DNA of 64,000 nt, taken from positions 620,001-684,000 of the forward strand of contig NZ_CP098325.1 of assembly GCF_023639785.1 (NCBI RefSeq), given 5' to 3'. This DNA comes from Leclercia adecarboxylata. Its GTDB lineage: Bacteria; Pseudomonadota; Gammaproteobacteria; Enterobacterales; Enterobacteriaceae. A program made the translations under genes and the position numbers. Below, in pieces: positions 49,051 to 60,972 of this stretch. The first letter of the stretch is position 1, and each line of letters begins with the position of its first letter. The notes beneath the pieces were generated by a model. It worked only from the letters and a program-made list of their open reading frames with translations. It made no database searches and had not been told where the DNA came from.

Positions 49051-50970
49051 ATGGGTAAAATTATTGGTATCGACCTGGGTACTACCAACTCTTGTGTAGC
49101 GATTATGGACGGCACTACTGCACGTGTGCTGGAGAATGCCGAGGGCGATCGCACCACGCCTTCTATCATTGCCTATACCCAGGATGGTGAAACTCTGGTT
49201 GGTCAGCCGGCTAAACGTCAGGCAGTGACAAACCCGCAAAACACACTGTTTGCGATCAAGCGCCTGATTGGCCGTCGCTTCCAGGACGAAGAAGTACAGC
49301 GTGATGAAGCCATCATGCCGTACAAAATCATCGGCGCTGAAAACGGCGACGCCTGGATTGATGTTAAAGGCCAGAAAATGGCACCGCCGCAGATCTCTGC
49401 TGAAGTGCTGAAAAAGATGAAGAAAACCGCTGAAGATTACCTGGGTGAGCCGGTAACTGAAGCTGTTATCACCGTACCCGCATACTTCAACGATGCGCAG
49501 CGTCAGGCGACCAAAGACGCCGGCCGTATCGCGGGCCTGGAAGTCAAACGTATCATCAACGAACCAACCGCAGCGGCACTGGCCTACGGTCTGGATAAAG
49601 AAGTCGGCAACCGCACCATCGCGGTATACGACCTCGGTGGCGGTACCTTCGATATCTCTATTATCGAAATCGACGAAGTTGACGGCGAAAAAACCTTTGA
49701 AGTTCTGGCAACCAACGGTGATACCCACCTGGGTGGTGAAGACTTCGACAGCCGCATGATCAACTACCTCGTTGACGAGTTTAAGAAAGACCAGGGCATT
49801 GACCTGCGTAACGACCCGCTGGCAATGCAGCGCCTGAAAGAAGCCGCAGAAAAAGCGAAGATTGAGCTCTCTTCTGCGCAGCAGACCGACGTGAACCTGC
49901 CGTACATCACTGCAGACGCGACCGGTCCAAAACACATGAACATCAAAGTGACTCGTGCGAAACTGGAAAGCCTGGTCGAAGATCTGGTTAACCGCTCCAT
50001 CGAGCCGCTGAAAGTTGCTCTGCAGGACGCTGGCCTGTCCGTATCCGAAATCCAGGACGTTATCCTGGTGGGTGGTCAGACGCGTATGCCAATGGTTCAG
50101 AAGAAAGTGGCTGAATTCTTTGGTAAAGAGCCGCGTAAAGACGTTAACCCGGACGAAGCCGTGGCTATCGGTGCTGCTGTTCAGGGCGGCGTACTGACCG
50201 GTGATGTTAAAGACGTTCTGCTGCTGGACGTTACCCCGCTGTCTCTGGGTATCGAAACCATGGGCGGTGTGATGACGGCGCTGATCGCCAAAAACACCAC
50301 CATCCCAACCAAGCACAGCCAGGTGTTCTCTACCGCTGAAGACAACCAGTCCGCGGTAACCATCCATGTGCTGCAGGGTGAGCGTAAACGTGCCGCAGAT
50401 AACAAAGATCTGGGCCAGTTCAACCTCGACGGTATCAGCCCGGCGCCGCGCGGTATGCCACAGATCGAAGTTACCTTTGACATCGATGCTGACGGTATCC
50501 TGCACGTTTCCGCGAAGGATAAAAACAGCGGTAAAGAGCAGAAGATCACCATCAAGGCTTCTTCTGGTCTGAACGAAGAAGAGATCCAGAAGATGGTTCG
50601 CGAAGCAGAAGCGAACGCCGAGTCTGACCGCAAGTTCGAAGAGCTGGTTCAGACCCGCAACCAGGGTGACCATCTGCTGCACAGCACCCGTAAGCAGGTT
50701 GAAGAAGCAGGCGATAAACTGCCAGCTGACGACAAAACGGCTATCGAGTCTGCTCTGAGCGCGCTGGAAGCGTCCCTGAAAGGCGAAGACAAAGCCGACA
50801 TCGAAGCGAAGATGCAGGAACTGGCGCAGGTTTCCCAGAAGCTGATGGAAATCGCGCAGCAGCAGCACGCACAGCAGCAGGCTGGCGCGGGTGCTGACTC
50901 TTCTGCGAACAACGCGAAAGATGACGATGTTGTCGACGCTGAGTTTGAAGAAGTGAAAGACAAAAAATAA
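49051..50970 (+). CDS. dnaK: DnaK, Hsp70 chaperone
   Basis: 639 residues. The nucleotide-binding domain starts [12 protein letters not shown], with [15 protein letters not shown] and [11 protein letters not shown]; the linker is [18 protein letters not shown]; the substrate-binding domain and helical lid follow, ending in the EEVKDKK-type acidic tail. It folds and disaggregates proteins with DnaJ and GrpE. The ATG at 49051 follows GGAGACG. dnaJ follows after 86 bp. Confidence 0.98.
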   Translation: MGKIIGIDLGTTNSCVAIMDGTTARVLENAEGDRTTPSIIAYTQDGETLVGQPAKRQAVTNPQNTLFAIKRLIGRRFQDEEVQRDEAIMPYKIIGAENGDAWIDVKGQKMAPPQISAEVLKKMKKTAEDYLGEPVTEAVITVPAYFNDAQRQATKDAGRIAGLEVKRIINEPTAAALAYGLDKEVGNRTIAVYDLGGGTFDISIIEIDEVDGEKTFEVLATNGDTHLGGEDFDSRMINYLVDEFKKDQGIDLRNDPLAMQRLKEAAEKAKIELSSAQQTDVNLPYITADATGPKHMNIKVTRAKLESLVEDLVNRSIEPLKVALQDAGLSVSEIQDVILVGGQTRMPMVQKKVAEFFGKEPRKDVNPDEAVAIGAAVQGGVLTGDVKDVLLLDVTPLSLGIETMGGVMTALIAKNTTIPTKHSQVFSTAEDNQSAVTIHVLQGERKRAADNKDLGQFNLDGISPAPRGMPQIEVTFDIDADGILHVSAKDKNSGKEQKITIKASSGLNEEEIQKMVREAEANAESDRKFEELVQTRNQGDHLLHSTRKQVEEAGDKLPADDKTAIESALSALEASLKGEDKADIEAKMQELAQVSQKLMEIAQQQHAQQQAGAGADSSANNAKDDDVVDAEFEEVKDKK

Positions 50971-51056
50971 TCGCCCTTTGAACGGGTAATACACTGGCAC
51001 GGGCGAAGAGGTTTCCTCTCCGCCCGTGCACGCATGTTAGGGGCAGATAAAACAAG

Positions 51057-52190
51057 ATGGCAAAGCAAGACTATTACGAGATTTTGGGCGTTTCCAAAAC
51101 AGCGGAAGAGCGTGAAATCAAAAAGGCGTATAAGCGCCTGGCCATGAAATATCACCCGGACCGCAACCAGGGTGACAAAGAGGCCGAAGCCAAGTTTAAA
51201 GAGATCAAAGAAGCCTACGAAGTCCTGACCGATGCGCAGAAACGTGCAGCCTACGATCAGTATGGTCATGCCGCGTTTGAACAGGGCGGTATGGGCGGCG
51301 GCGGATTCGGCGGCGGCGGCGCAGATTTCAGCGATATCTTTGGTGACGTGTTCGGCGATATCTTCGGTGGCGGCCGTGGTCGTCAGCGTGCAGCCCGTGG
51401 CGCAGACCTGCGTTACAACATGGAGCTGACGCTGGAAGAGGCGGTCCGTGGCGTGACGAAAGAGATCCGCATCCCAACGCTGGAAGAGTGCGACGTTTGC
51501 CACGGCAGCGGCGCGAAAGTCGGCACCAAGCCGCAAACCTGTCCAACCTGTCATGGCTCTGGCCAGGTGCAGATGCGTCAGGGCTTCTTCGCGGTGCAGC
51601 AGAGCTGCCCTCACTGTCAGGGTCGCGGTACGCTGATTAAGGATCCGTGCAACAAATGTCACGGCCATGGTCGCGTCGAGAAGACCAAAACCCTGTCGGT
51701 TAAAATCCCGGCGGGCGTGGATACCGGCGATCGTATCCGTCTGTCTGGCGAAGGCGAAGCAGGGGAACACGGCGCACCGGCTGGCGATCTGTACGTTCAG
51801 GTTCAGGTTAAGCAGCATGCTATTTTTGAACGTGAAGGCAACAACCTGTACTGCGAAGTGCCGATCAACTTTGCCATGGCGGCGATGGGCGGCGAGATCG
51901 AAGTCCCAACCCTGGACGGTCGCGTAAACCTGAAAGTGCCTGGCGAAACCCAGACCGGCAAGCTGTTCCGCATGCGCGGTAAAGGGGTGAAATCGGTGCG
52001 TGGCGGTGCTCAGGGCGACCTGCTTTGTCGCGTGGTGGTGGAAACCCCGGTTGGTCTGAACGAGAAGCAGAAGCAACTGCTGAGAGAACTGCAGGAGAGC
52101 TTTGGCGGTCCAACGGGTGAGAACAACAGCCCGCGCTCCAAAAGCTTCTTTGATGGCGTGAAAAAATTCTTTGACGATTTGACTCGCTAA
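51057..52190 (+). CDS. dnaJ: DnaJ, Hsp40 co-chaperone
   Basis: 377 residues. The J-domain has HPD at 33-35 and is followed by a Gly/Phe-rich linker (about 75-107). Four CxxCxGxG zinc repeats begin with [10 protein letters not shown] near residue 144, and the C-terminal substrate-binding domains follow. It delivers clients to DnaK and stimulates its ATPase. Co-transcribed with dnaK. Confidence 0.98.
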   Translation: MAKQDYYEILGVSKTAEEREIKKAYKRLAMKYHPDRNQGDKEAEAKFKEIKEAYEVLTDAQKRAAYDQYGHAAFEQGGMGGGGFGGGGADFSDIFGDVFGDIFGGGRGRQRAARGADLRYNMELTLEEAVRGVTKEIRIPTLEECDVCHGSGAKVGTKPQTCPTCHGSGQVQMRQGFFAVQQSCPHCQGRGTLIKDPCNKCHGHGRVEKTKTLSVKIPAGVDTGDRIRLSGEGEAGEHGAPAGDLYVQVQVKQHAIFEREGNNLYCEVPINFAMAAMGGEIEVPTLDGRVNLKVPGETQTGKLFRMRGKGVKSVRGGAQGDLLCRVVVETPVGLNEKQKQLLRELQESFGGPTGENNSPRSKSFFDGVKKFFDDLTR

Positions 52191-52212
52191 TCGGTGAGCT
52201 GACCTTACTCTC

Positions 52213-52246
52213 AAAGCCCGGAAGCGATTCCGGGCTTTTTTATTGT
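52213..52246 (+). terminator. Terminator of dnaKJ
   Basis: AAAGCCCGGAA / TTCCGGGCTTT stem with a short loop and trailing T-run. Confidence 0.9.
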
Positions 52247-52273
52247 CAAAGAATCAGATCGGAATAACCGAGT

Positions 52274-52334
52274 GTATATTCAATATATACCTGCTTTTAC
52301 CGATGAATTTCCGCGAGTATGATGGTTTTACCGA
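52274..52334 (+). promoter_or_regulatory. nhaA promoter region with direct repeats
   Basis: TTTTACCGA occurs at 52295-52303 and 52326-52334, 31 bp apart (three helical turns), around a -10-like TATGAT (52318-52323). An inverted repeat GTATAT/ATATAC lies at 52274-52290. In E. coli NhaR (with sodium) and H-NS act here; which element they use is inferred. Confidence 0.5.
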
Positions 52335-52362
52335 GGGATTGCCGTAAAAAGAGAGAGTAATA

Positions 52363-53538
52363 GTGAAACTTCTACACCGTTTTTTTCAGAATGAGGCCTC
52401 TGGCGGCATTATTCTTATCCTGGCCGCAGCCATTGCCATGCTGCTGGCAAACCTGGGTGCGACCCGCGACCTGTACCACGCTTTTCTGGAAACCCCCGTT
52501 GAGTTACGGGTCGGTGTGCTGGAAATCAACAAGAACATGCTGCTGTGGATCAACGATGCCCTGATGGCGGTCTTTTTCCTGCTGGTGGGGCTGGAGGTCA
52601 AGCGTGAGCTGATTCAGGGCTCTCTGGCAAGCCGTCAGCGGGCAGCGTTCCCGGTGATTGCCGCTATCGGCGGGATGGTCGTCCCGGCGCTTATCTACCT
52701 GGCCTTTAACTATCAGGACCCCGTTGCCCGTGACGGCTGGGCGATCCCGGCGGCCACGGATATTGCCTTCGCCTTAGGCGTCCTGGCACTGTTAGGCAAC
52801 CGCGTGCCAATGGCGTTGAAAATTTTCCTGATGGCGCTGGCAATCATCGATGACCTGGGCGCGATAGTGATTATTGCTCTGTTCTACACCAGCGAGCTGT
52901 CGATGTTATCCCTGGGCGTGGCGGCAGCAGCTATCGCGGCTCTGGCGCTGCTGAATATCTTCAACGTACGTCGGATTGGTATCTATGTGCTGGTGGGAAT
53001 GGTGCTCTGGACAGCCGTGCTGAAATCGGGTGTGCATGCCACTCTGGCCGGGGTGATTATCGGCTTCTTCGTGCCGCTGAAGAAGCAGGACGGTAAATCC
53101 CCGGCGAAGCAGCTGGAGCACGTCCTGCATCCATGGGTCGCTTTCATGATCCTGCCGCTCTTCGCCTTTGCTAACGCCGGCGTCTCCCTTAAGGGCGTCA
53201 CGCTGGATGGAATGATGTCGATGCTGCCGCTGGGGATCGTCGCCGGGCTGTTTATCGGTAAGCCGCTGGGGATAAGCCTCTTCTGCTGGCTGGCGCTGAA
53301 GCTGAAGCTGGCCACCTTGCCGCACGGAACCACCTGCCGCCAGATCATGGCCGTTGGCGTCCTTTGCGGGATTGGCTTTACAATGTCGATCTTTATTTCC
53401 ACGCTGGCGTTTGGCGCGAATGCTCCAGAGCTCATCGACTGGGCTAAGTTGGCTATCTTAACCGGATCGCTGTTGTCGGCATTCATTGGCTATGCCTTAC
53501 TGAAAACGAAATTGCCGGGGCAGGTCCATCCGGCGTAA
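52363..53538 (+). CDS. nhaA: NhaA, Na+/H+ antiporter
   Basis: 391 residues, twelve membrane helices. It exchanges one Na+ or Li+ for two H+ and is pH-activated. The ion site is intact: Asp163 and Asp164 (AIIDDLGAI), and Asp133 and Thr132 in the unwound helix ([10 protein letters not shown]). The start is a GTG at 52363, as used in E. coli. nhaR follows in the same direction. No insertion sequence or hok/sok locus lies between dnaJ and nhaA, unlike E. coli K-12. Confidence 0.96.
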   Translation: MKLLHRFFQNEASGGIILILAAAIAMLLANLGATRDLYHAFLETPVELRVGVLEINKNMLLWINDALMAVFFLLVGLEVKRELIQGSLASRQRAAFPVIAAIGGMVVPALIYLAFNYQDPVARDGWAIPAATDIAFALGVLALLGNRVPMALKIFLMALAIIDDLGAIVIIALFYTSELSMLSLGVAAAAIAALALLNIFNVRRIGIYVLVGMVLWTAVLKSGVHATLAGVIIGFFVPLKKQDGKSPAKQLEHVLHPWVAFMILPLFAFANAGVSLKGVTLDGMMSMLPLGIVAGLFIGKPLGISLFCWLALKLKLATLPHGTTCRQIMAVGVLCGIGFTMSIFISTLAFGANAPELIDWAKLAILTGSLLSAFIGYALLKTKLPGQVHPA

Positions 53539-53597
53539 CGGGATTCCGGGAGGGACAGGCAGCCCTCCCGTTAACACTATCAGGGAGCGAGGGTCAT

Positions 53598-54497
53598 ATG
53601 TCTCATCTTAACTACAACCATCTTTACTACTTCTGGCATGTCTATAAAGAGGGCTCGGTTGTCGGCGCGGCGGAGGCGCTCTATCTGACGCCACAGACCA
53701 TTACCGGGCAGATAAAAGCCCTTGAAGAACGCCTGCAGGGGAAGCTGTTCAAGCGTAAGGGCCGCGGTATAGAGCCAAGCGAGCTGGGTGAGCTGGTGTT
53801 CCGCTACGCGGATAAAATGTTCACCCTGAGCCAGGAGATGCTTGATATTGTCAACTACCGCAAGGAATCGAACCTGCTCTTCGATGTGGGTGTCGCGGAT
53901 GCGCTGTCGAAGCGGCTGGTCAGCGGTGTGCTGGATGCGGCAGTTGTGAAGGATGAGCAGATCCACCTGCGCTGTTTTGAATCCACGCACGAGATGCTGC
54001 TGGAGCAGCTGAGCCAGCACAAGCTGGACATGATCATCTCCGACTGCCCGATCGATTCCACCCAGCAGGAAGGCCTTTTTTCGGTGAAAATTGGCGAGTG
54101 CGGGGTCAGCTTCTGGTGCAGCAATCCGCCGCCAGAAAAGCCGTTCCCCGCCTGTCTGGAAGAGCGCCGCCTGCTGGTGCCAGGACGACGCTCAATGCTG
54201 GGACGCAAGCTGCTGAACTGGTTTAATTCGCAGGGGCTGAACGTCGAAATATTGGGTGAGTTTGACGATGCCGCGCTGATGAAAGCCTTCGGTGAAGCGC
54301 ACAACGCGATTTTTGTCGCGCCAACGCTCTATGCTCAGGATCTGTATGCGGACGAGAAAATTACCGAGATAGGGCGGGTGGATAACGTGATGGAAGAGTA
54401 TCACGCCATATTTGCCGCAAGGATGATTCAGCATCCGGCGGTGCAGCGTATCTGTAACCAGGATTACAGCGCGCTGTTCACGCCACCGGCACTCTGA
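53598..54497 (+). CDS. nhaR: NhaR, LysR-type sodium-responsive activator
   Basis: 299 residues. The N-terminal helix-turn-helix is [20 protein letters not shown], followed by the LysR linker and an effector domain. In E. coli NhaR activates nhaA with Na+ as signal, and also osmC and pgaABCD. The ATG at 53598 is 59 bp after nhaA. The 3' end meets the rpsT terminator. Confidence 0.95.
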   Translation: MSHLNYNHLYYFWHVYKEGSVVGAAEALYLTPQTITGQIKALEERLQGKLFKRKGRGIEPSELGELVFRYADKMFTLSQEMLDIVNYRKESNLLFDVGVADALSKRLVSGVLDAAVVKDEQIHLRCFESTHEMLLEQLSQHKLDMIISDCPIDSTQQEGLFSVKIGECGVSFWCSNPPPEKPFPACLEERRLLVPGRRSMLGRKLLNWFNSQGLNVEILGEFDDAALMKAFGEAHNAIFVAPTLYAQDLYADEKITEIGRVDNVMEEYHAIFAARMIQHPAVQRICNQDYSALFTPPAL

Positions 54498-54502
54498 AGG
54501 CA

Positions 54503-54534
54503 TAAAAAAACCCGCGTTAAGCGGGTTCTTTAAA
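54503..54534 (-). terminator. rpsT terminator
   Basis: AACCCGC / GCGGGTT stem with a short loop. On the minus strand it ends in a run of seven T, serving rpsT; the plus strand ends in TTCTTT for nhaR. Confidence 0.85.
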
Positions 54535-54554
54535 CAAGCAACAACAAGTGGCGA

Positions 54555-54851
<297 letters not shown>

Positions 54852-54864
54852 TCAAAGGCCGAGG

Positions 54865-54893
54865 AATATGCCCTCTTTGCCCTCTTTTGTCAA
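54865..54893 (-). promoter_or_regulatory. rpsT promoter (P2-like)
   Basis: On the minus strand TTGACA and CATATT are 17 bp apart, followed by CCTCGGCC, aligning with the E. coli rpsT P2 promoter and its GC-rich discriminator. Confidence 0.85.
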
Positions 54894-55145
54894 TGGATTT
54901 GTGCAAATAAGCGCCGTTAATTAGCGACGCTTCGTTACGTAGTGATGGCGCAGGATTCTACCAGCTTGTCTCCTGTGAATACAGCTTTTCGACACAAAAA
55001 TCGTCATCTGTAGGCAGATTTTTTCGCTGTGAAAGGCAAGCCTGATGAAATCATTACGGCTTTCTGTTTTGCGTGAACAATCGCCGGTTAACCTTAACCG
55101 CTGTACAAGGTATACTTTGGCGATTTTCACTGTTTTGAGCCAGTC
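54894..55145. other. rpsT-ribF intergenic region
   Basis: About 250 bp without a supported gene. A stretch at 54940-54990 resembles the 5' part of E. coli yaaY, but the matching frame has no usual start codon here. TATACT at 55111-55116 is a plausible ribF -10. Confidence 0.4.
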
Positions 55146-56084
55146 ATGAAGCTGATACGCGGCATACATAATCTCAGTCAGGCCCCGCATGGGTGTGTGC
55201 TGACTATTGGTAATTTCGACGGCGTGCATCGTGGGCATCAGGTGCTGTTGCAGGGATTGCGTGAAGAGGGCCGGGCAAGGGGTCTGCCGGTCGTAGTAAT
55301 GATTTTTGAACCGCAGCCGCTGGAGTTGTTTGCCAGCGAAAAAGCGCCTGCGCGCCTGACTCGTCTGCGTGAAAAATTGCGTTATCTGGCGCAGTGCGGT
55401 GTGGACTATGTCCTGTGCGTCCGTTTCGACCGACGCTTTGCCGCGCTGACGGCACAAAATTTTGTCGGCGACCTGCTGGTCGATCGTCTTGGCGTGCAGT
55501 TTTTGGCTGTGGGTGATGATTTCCGCTTTGGCGCTGGTCGTCAGGGGGATTTCTTGCTATTACAGAAGGCTGGCCTGGAGTATGGCTTTGACGTCACCAG
55601 CACCCAGACCTTTTGCGAAGGCGGCGTGCGCATCAGCAGCACGGCGGTTCGTCAGGCGTTAGCCGATGACGATCTCGACACCGCAGCAAAACTGCTCGGA
55701 CGCCCGTTCTCCATCTCCGGGCGTGTTGTGCATGGCGACGAACTGGGCCGCACCATTGGTTTCCCTACGGCGAATTTACCGTTGCGCCGTCAGGTTTCCC
55801 CGGTCAAAGGGGTTTATGCGGTAGAAGTGACGGGGCTGGGTGATAAGCCTTTACCCGGCGTCGCCAATATTGGCACCCGTCCGACTGTTGCTGGCGTGCG
55901 TCAGCAGCTCGAAGTGCATTTGCTGGACGTTGTAATGGACCTCTACGGTCGCCATATAGATGTAATCCTGCGTAAAAAAATACGCAATGAACAGCGATTC
56001 GCCTCGCTTGATGAGCTGAAAGCGCAAATCGCGAGAGATGAATTAACAGCCCGCGAAATTTTTGGGCTATCAAACCCGGCTTAA
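55146..56084 (+). CDS. ribF: RibF, riboflavin kinase / FAD synthetase
   Basis: 312 residues; converts riboflavin to FMN and then FAD. The N-terminal adenylyltransferase has NFDGVHRGHQ and the ISSTAVRQAL motif; the C-terminal kinase has GRTIGFPTAN and GVYAVEV. The ATG is at 55146. No FMN riboswitch is seen in the 320 bp upstream. First gene of ribF-ileS-lspA-fkpB-ispH. Confidence 0.96.
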   Translation: MKLIRGIHNLSQAPHGCVLTIGNFDGVHRGHQVLLQGLREEGRARGLPVVVMIFEPQPLELFASEKAPARLTRLREKLRYLAQCGVDYVLCVRFDRRFAALTAQNFVGDLLVDRLGVQFLAVGDDFRFGAGRQGDFLLLQKAGLEYGFDVTSTQTFCEGGVRISSTAVRQALADDDLDTAAKLLGRPFSISGRVVHGDELGRTIGFPTANLPLRRQVSPVKGVYAVEVTGLGDKPLPGVANIGTRPTVAGVRQQLEVHLLDVVMDLYGRHIDVILRKKIRNEQRFASLDELKAQIARDELTAREIFGLSNPA

Positions 56085-56117
56085 TGCCTGAGATATAAAT
56101 ACGGAACCGAGAATCTG

Positions 56118-58934
56118 ATGAGTGACTATAAATCAACCCTGAATTTGCCGGAAACAGGGTTCCCGATGCGCGGCGACCTCGCCAAGCGTGAACCGGGAAT
56201 GCTGGCGCGTTGGACCGATGATGACCTGTACGGCATCATCCGTGCAGCCAAAAAAGGTAAAAAAACTTTCATTCTGCATGATGGCCCTCCCTATGCGAAT
56301 GGCAGCATTCATATTGGTCACTCTGTAAACAAGATTCTGAAAGACATTATCGTTAAGTCCAAAGGCTTAATGGGCTATGACTCGCCTTACGTTCCTGGCT
56401 GGGACTGCCACGGTCTGCCGATCGAGCTGAAAGTGGAGCAAGAGTTTGGCAAGCCGGGTGAGAAGTTCACCGCTGCTGAATTCCGTGCCAAGTGCCGCGA
56501 ATACGCCGCCACTCAGGTTAACGGTCAGCGTGAAGACTTTATCCGTCTGGGCGTGCTGGGCGACTGGTCGCACCCGTACCTGACCATGGACTTCAAAACC
56601 GAAGCCAATATCATCCGTGCGCTGGGTAAAATCATCGGCAACGGCCACCTGCACAAAGGCGCTAAGCCGGTGCACTGGTGCGTGGACTGCCGCTCTGCGC
56701 TGGCAGAGGCGGAAGTTGAGTATTACGACAAAACGTCCCCGTCCATTGATGTGGCCTTTGAAGGGGTCGATCAGGATGCGCTGCAGGGCAAATTTGGTCT
56801 GCCGGGCGTAAATGGCCCGATCTCCCTGGTTATCTGGACCACCACGCCGTGGACCCTGCCTGCCAACCGTGCGATCTCGCTCTCTGCGGAGTTCGAATAC
56901 GCGCTGGTACAGGTGGAGGGCCGTGCGCTGATACTGGCAAAAGATCTGGTTGAAAGCGTGCTCAAGCGCGCGAATATCACCGATTATAAAGTCCTTGGCA
57001 CCGTGAAGGGCGCCGAGCTGGAACTGATGCGCTTTAAGCACCCGTTCCTCGATTTCGACGTTCCGGCGATCCTGGGCGAGCACGTTACTCTGGAAGCGGG
57101 TACCGGTGCGGTACATACCGCCGGCGGTCACGGCCCGGATGACTACAACATCAGCCTGCAGTACGGTCTGGAAATCGCTAACCCGGTTGGCCCGGACGGC
57201 GCTTACCTGCCAGGTACTTACCCGACGCTGGACGGCATCAACGTCTTTAAAGCCAACGACATCATCGTCAACATGCTGCGCGACAACGGTTCGCTGCTGC
57301 ACGTTGAGAAAATGCAGCACAGCTATCCATGCTGCTGGCGCCACAAAACGCCGATCATCTTCCGTGCAACCCCGCAGTGGTTCGTCAGCATGGACCAGAA
57401 AGGCCTGCGCGCGCAGTCTCTTTCCGAGATCAAAGGCGTACAGTGGATCCCTGACTGGGGCCAGGCGCGTATTGAATCCATGGTGGCTAACCGTCCTGAC
57501 TGGTGTATCTCCCGTCAGCGTACCTGGGGCGTGCCGATGTCCCTGTTCGTCCATAAAGAGACCCAGGAGCTGCACCCGCGCACCCTGGAGCTGATGGAAG
57601 AAGTGGCGAAGCGCGTTGAAGTTGACGGCATTCAGGCGTGGTGGGATCTTGATTCCCGCGACATCCTGGGCGATGACGCTGATAACTACGAGAAAGTGCC
57701 GGATACCCTGGACGTCTGGTTTGACTCCGGTTCTACCCACTCCTCCGTGGTTGATGTGCGTCCGGAATTTGCCGGTCACGCTGCCGACATGTATCTGGAA
57801 GGTTCTGACCAACACCGTGGCTGGTTCATGTCATCTCTGATGATCTCTACCGCCATGAAGGGCAAAGCGCCATACCGTCAGGTACTGACTCACGGTTTCA
57901 CCGTGGATGGTCAGGGACGCAAGATGTCCAAATCTATCGGTAACACCGTTTCCCCGCAGGACGTGATGAACAAACTGGGCGCGGATATCCTGCGTCTGTG
58001 GGTGGCATCGACCGACTACACCGGTGAAATGGCGGTCTCCGATGAGATCCTGAAGCGTGCTGCCGACAGCTATCGTCGTATCCGTAACACCGCGCGCTTC
58101 CTGCTGGCGAACCTTAACGGTTTCGATCCGGCAAAAGACATGGTGAAACCGGAAGAGATGGTGGTACTGGATCGCTGGGCGGTGGGTTGTGCCCAGGCGG
58201 CGCAGGAAGACATCGTTAAAGCGTATGACTCTTACGATTTCCACGAAGTGGTGCAGCGCCTGATGCGCTTCTGCTCCATCGAGATGGGCTCGTTCTACCT
58301 CGACATCATCAAAGACCGTCAGTACACCGCCAAAGCGGACAGCGTGGCACGTCGTAGCTGCCAGACCGCGCTGTACCACATCGCGGAAGCGCTGGTGCGC
58401 TGGATGGCACCGATCATGTCCTTCACCGCAGATGAGATCTGGGGCTACCTGCCAGGCGACCGTGAGAAGTATGTCTTCACCGGCGAGTGGTATGAAGGTC
58501 TGTTTGGTCTGGCTGAGACCGAAGCCATGAACGATACCTTCTGGGACGAGCTGCTGAAAGTGCGCGGCGAAGTGAACAAGGTGATCGAGCAGGCGCGTAC
58601 CGACAAGAAAGTGGGCGGCTCTCTGGAAGCGGCAGTGACCCTGTACGCTGAACCAGAACTGGCGGCGAAGCTGACTGCGCTGGGCGATGAATTACGATTT
58701 GTCCTGTTGACCTCCGGTGCGAAAGTTGCGGATTATGCCGACGCGAGCGCTGATGCCCAGCAGAGCGAACTGCTCAAAGGGCTGAAGGTGGCGCTGGTGA
58801 AAGCCGATGGTGAGAAGTGCCCGCGTTGCTGGCATTACACCACTGATGTCGGCAAGGTGGCGGAACACGCAGATATCTGCGGACGCTGTGTCAGCAACGT
58901 CGCCGGTGATGGCGAAAAACGTAAGTTTGCCTGA
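56118..58934 (+). CDS. ileS: IleS, isoleucyl-tRNA synthetase
   Basis: 938 residues, class Ia. HIGH is at 65-68 and KMSKS at 602-606. The editing (CP1) domain includes [13 protein letters not shown], which removes misactivated valine. The C-terminal zinc finger is CPRCWHY ... CGRC. Its stop overlaps the lspA ATG by one base. The length equals E. coli IleS. Confidence 0.98.
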   Translation: MSDYKSTLNLPETGFPMRGDLAKREPGMLARWTDDDLYGIIRAAKKGKKTFILHDGPPYANGSIHIGHSVNKILKDIIVKSKGLMGYDSPYVPGWDCHGLPIELKVEQEFGKPGEKFTAAEFRAKCREYAATQVNGQREDFIRLGVLGDWSHPYLTMDFKTEANIIRALGKIIGNGHLHKGAKPVHWCVDCRSALAEAEVEYYDKTSPSIDVAFEGVDQDALQGKFGLPGVNGPISLVIWTTTPWTLPANRAISLSAEFEYALVQVEGRALILAKDLVESVLKRANITDYKVLGTVKGAELELMRFKHPFLDFDVPAILGEHVTLEAGTGAVHTAGGHGPDDYNISLQYGLEIANPVGPDGAYLPGTYPTLDGINVFKANDIIVNMLRDNGSLLHVEKMQHSYPCCWRHKTPIIFRATPQWFVSMDQKGLRAQSLSEIKGVQWIPDWGQARIESMVANRPDWCISRQRTWGVPMSLFVHKETQELHPRTLELMEEVAKRVEVDGIQAWWDLDSRDILGDDADNYEKVPDTLDVWFDSGSTHSSVVDVRPEFAGHAADMYLEGSDQHRGWFMSSLMISTAMKGKAPYRQVLTHGFTVDGQGRKMSKSIGNTVSPQDVMNKLGADILRLWVASTDYTGEMAVSDEILKRAADSYRRIRNTARFLLANLNGFDPAKDMVKPEEMVVLDRWAVGCAQAAQEDIVKAYDSYDFHEVVQRLMRFCSIEMGSFYLDIIKDRQYTAKADSVARRSCQTALYHIAEALVRWMAPIMSFTADEIWGYLPGDREKYVFTGEWYEGLFGLAETEAMNDTFWDELLKVRGEVNKVIEQARTDKKVGGSLEAAVTLYAEPELAAKLTALGDELRFVLLTSGAKVADYADASADAQQSELLKGLKVALVKADGEKCPRCWHYTTDVGKVAEHADICGRCVSNVAGDGEKRKFA

Positions 58935-59434
58935 TGAGTAAATCACTCTCTTCAACAGGGCTGCGCTGGCTGTGGCTGGTGGTAGTCGTGCTGATTATCG
59001 ATTTGGGCAGCAAGTACCTGATCCTCCAGAACTTTGCTCTGGGGGATACCGTACCGCTGTTCCCGTCGCTTAATCTGCACTATGCGCGTAACTATGGCGC
59101 GGCGTTCAGCTTCCTGGCCGACAGCGGTGGCTGGCAGCGCTGGTTCTTTGCGGGTATCGCGCTTGGTATCTGTGTAGTGCTGGCCGTGCTGATGTACCGC
59201 GGAAAAGCCACGCAAAAGCTGAACAACATTGCCTACGCGCTGATCATTGGCGGTGCGCTGGGTAACTTGTTCGACCGTCTGTGGCACGGCTTTGTAGTCG
59301 ATATGATCGACTTCTACGTCGGCAACTGGCACTTCGCCACTTTTAACCTGGCTGATACGGCGATTTGTATCGGTGCGGCGCTGATTGTGCTGGAGGGCTT
59401 CTTACCGAAACCCGCAGCGAAAGAGCAGGCGTAA
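58934..59434 (+). CDS. lspA: LspA, lipoprotein signal peptidase (signal peptidase II)
   Basis: 166 residues with four membrane helices; cleaves prolipoproteins after lipidation. The catalytic aspartates are Asp123 (VVDMIDF) and Asp141 (FNLADTAI), and NYGAAFSF and GNLFDR are conserved. Translation is coupled to ileS (ATGA overlap). A REP element separates it from fkpB. Confidence 0.97.
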   Translation: MSKSLSSTGLRWLWLVVVVLIIDLGSKYLILQNFALGDTVPLFPSLNLHYARNYGAAFSFLADSGGWQRWFFAGIALGICVVLAVLMYRGKATQKLNNIAYALIIGGALGNLFDRLWHGFVVDMIDFYVGNWHFATFNLADTAICIGAALIVLEGFLPKPAAKEQA

Positions 59435-59436
59435 CA

Positions 59437-59512
59437 AACCCGCCGGGCGGCGCTGCGCTTGCACCGGCCTACGATCGTTGTAGGCCCGGTGAGCGCAGCG
59501 CCACCGGGCAAA
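59437..59512. repeat. BIME between lspA and fkpB
   Basis: Facing units GCCGGGCGGCGCTGCGC ... GGCCTAC and GTAGGCCCGGTGAGCGCAGCGCC ... CGGGC, inside the operon. Confidence 0.85.
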
Positions 59513-59529
59513 ATGAGTGAGCACTCTGC

Positions 59530-60000
59530 ATGTCTAAATCCGTACAGTCCAACAGCGCGATGCTGGTTCATTTCACGCTGAAACTTGATGATGGCTCCAC
59601 TGCGGAGTCCACCCGCAATAACGGCAAACCTGCGCTGTTCCGTCTGGGTGATACTTCTCTGTCTGAAGGTCTTGAGCAACAGCTGCTGGGGCTGAAAGAA
59701 GGGGATAAAAAAACCTTTTCTCTGGAGCCGGATGCTGCGTTTGGCGTGCCGTCCCCGGACCTGATCCAGTACTTCTCGCGTCGTGAATTTATGGATGCGG
59801 GTGAACCGGAGATCGGGGCAATAATGCTCTTTACCGCTATGGATGGCAGCGAAATGCCAGGCGTGATCCGTGAAATCAACGGCGACTCGATTACCGTCGA
59901 TTTCAACCACCCGCTCGCCGGGCGTACCGTCCATTTTGATGTTGAAGTACTGGAAATCGACCCGGTACTGGAGGATGTGAATGCAGATCCTGTTGGCTAA
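59530..60000 (+). CDS. fkpB: FkpB (SlpA), FKBP-type peptidyl-prolyl isomerase
   Basis: 156 residues; cytoplasmic FKBP with an inserted-in-flap domain, combining isomerase and chaperone activity. Family blocks are [33 protein letters not shown], and the C-terminal [20 protein letters not shown]. It is about seven residues longer than E. coli FkpB, and its end overlaps the ispH start by 20 bp. Confidence 0.94.
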   Translation: MSKSVQSNSAMLVHFTLKLDDGSTAESTRNNGKPALFRLGDTSLSEGLEQQLLGLKEGDKKTFSLEPDAAFGVPSPDLIQYFSRREFMDAGEPEIGAIMLFTAMDGSEMPGVIREINGDSITVDFNHPLAGRTVHFDVEVLEIDPVLEDVNADPVG

Positions 60001-60931
60001 CCCGCGCGGCTTCTGCGCCGGTGTAGACCGCGCTATCAGCATTGTTGAAAACGCGCTGGAGCTTTACGGCGCGCCTATTTATGTCCGTCACGAAGTGGTC
60101 CATAACCGCTACGTGGTGGATAGCCTGCGCGCACGCGGGGCAATCTTTATTGAGCAGATCGACGAAGTGCCGGATGGCGCTATTCTGATCTTCTCTGCAC
60201 ATGGCGTCTCTCAGGCGGTGCGTAACGAAGCGAAAAATCGCGATCTGACCGTTTTTGACGCCACCTGCCCGCTGGTGACCAAAGTGCATATGGAAGTGGC
60301 TCGTGCCAGCCGCCGGGGTGAAGAGTCGATTCTGATCGGTCACGCAGGCCATCCGGAAGTGGAAGGGACCATGGGACAGTACAGCAACCCGGAAGGGGGC
60401 ATGTATCTGGTCGAGTCGCCTGAAGATGTGCTGACGCTGAACGTGAAAAACGAAGCACGCCTGTCGTTCATGACCCAGACCACGCTTTCGGTTGATGATA
60501 CATCGGATGTGATTGACGCCTTGCGTCAGCGTTTCCCAAAAATCGTCGGGCCGCGTAAAGATGACATCTGCTATGCAACCACTAACCGTCAGGAAGCGGT
60601 GCGCGCCCTGGCGGAGCAGGCGGATGTGGTGCTGGTGGTCGGCTCGAAAAACTCCTCTAACTCCAACCGTCTGGCCGAACTGGCACAGCGAATGGGCAAG
60701 GCGGCATTCCTGATCGACGACGCGACGGATATCCAGGAAGCCTGGGTTAAAAACGCGGCCTGCGTTGGTGTTACCGCAGGGGCTTCCGCACCGGATATTC
60801 TGGTGCAGAACGTGATTACCCGCCTTCAGGAACTGGGTGGCGGTGAGGCCGTTCCGCTGGAAGGTCGCGAAGAGAACATTGTCTTCGAAGTGCCAAAAGA
60901 GTTGCGTATCGACGCGCGGGAAGTCGAGTAA
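59981..60931 (+). CDS. ispH: IspH, 4-hydroxy-3-methylbut-2-enyl diphosphate reductase
   Basis: 316 residues; last step of the MEP isoprenoid pathway, giving IPP and DMAPP. The cluster ligands are Cys12 ([11 protein letters not shown]), the cysteine in [10 protein letters not shown] and the cysteine in [11 protein letters not shown]. Substrate residues GHPEVEG and NSSNSNRL are intact. Last gene of the ribF unit, ending at a symmetrical terminator. Confidence 0.97.
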   Translation: MQILLANPRGFCAGVDRAISIVENALELYGAPIYVRHEVVHNRYVVDSLRARGAIFIEQIDEVPDGAILIFSAHGVSQAVRNEAKNRDLTVFDATCPLVTKVHMEVARASRRGEESILIGHAGHPEVEGTMGQYSNPEGGMYLVESPEDVLTLNVKNEARLSFMTQTTLSVDDTSDVIDALRQRFPKIVGPRKDDICYATTNRQEAVRALAEQADVVLVVGSKNSSNSNRLAELAQRMGKAAFLIDDATDIQEAWVKNAACVGVTAGASAPDILVQNVITRLQELGGGEAVPLEGREENIVFEVPKELRIDAREVE

Positions 60932-60939
60932 GGTTCAAG

Positions 60940-60972
60940 ACATGCCAGTCATTACGTGACTGGCATGTTTTC
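60940..60972. terminator. Bidirectional terminator ispH / LysR gene
   Basis: CATGCCAGTCA / TGACTGGCATG stem with a short loop and trailing TTTT. The stop codon of the convergent LysR gene (60952-60954) lies inside the hairpin. Confidence 0.85.

Noticed and set aside
48934..51000. Very long open frame antisense to dnaK (688 codons)
   Set aside because: It mirrors dnaK codon structure, has no recognisable domain or start context, and dnaK on the other strand is certain.
54919..55040. yaaY-like frame between rpsT and ribF (contains LRSDGAGFYQL)
   Set aside because: The sequence is similar to E. coli yaaY but the frame lacks ATG, GTG or TTG in a usable place and diverges after about 25 codons; conservation may reflect control DNA.
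56367..57815. 482-codon frame antisense to ileS
   Set aside because: Shadow of ileS; no start context or domain.
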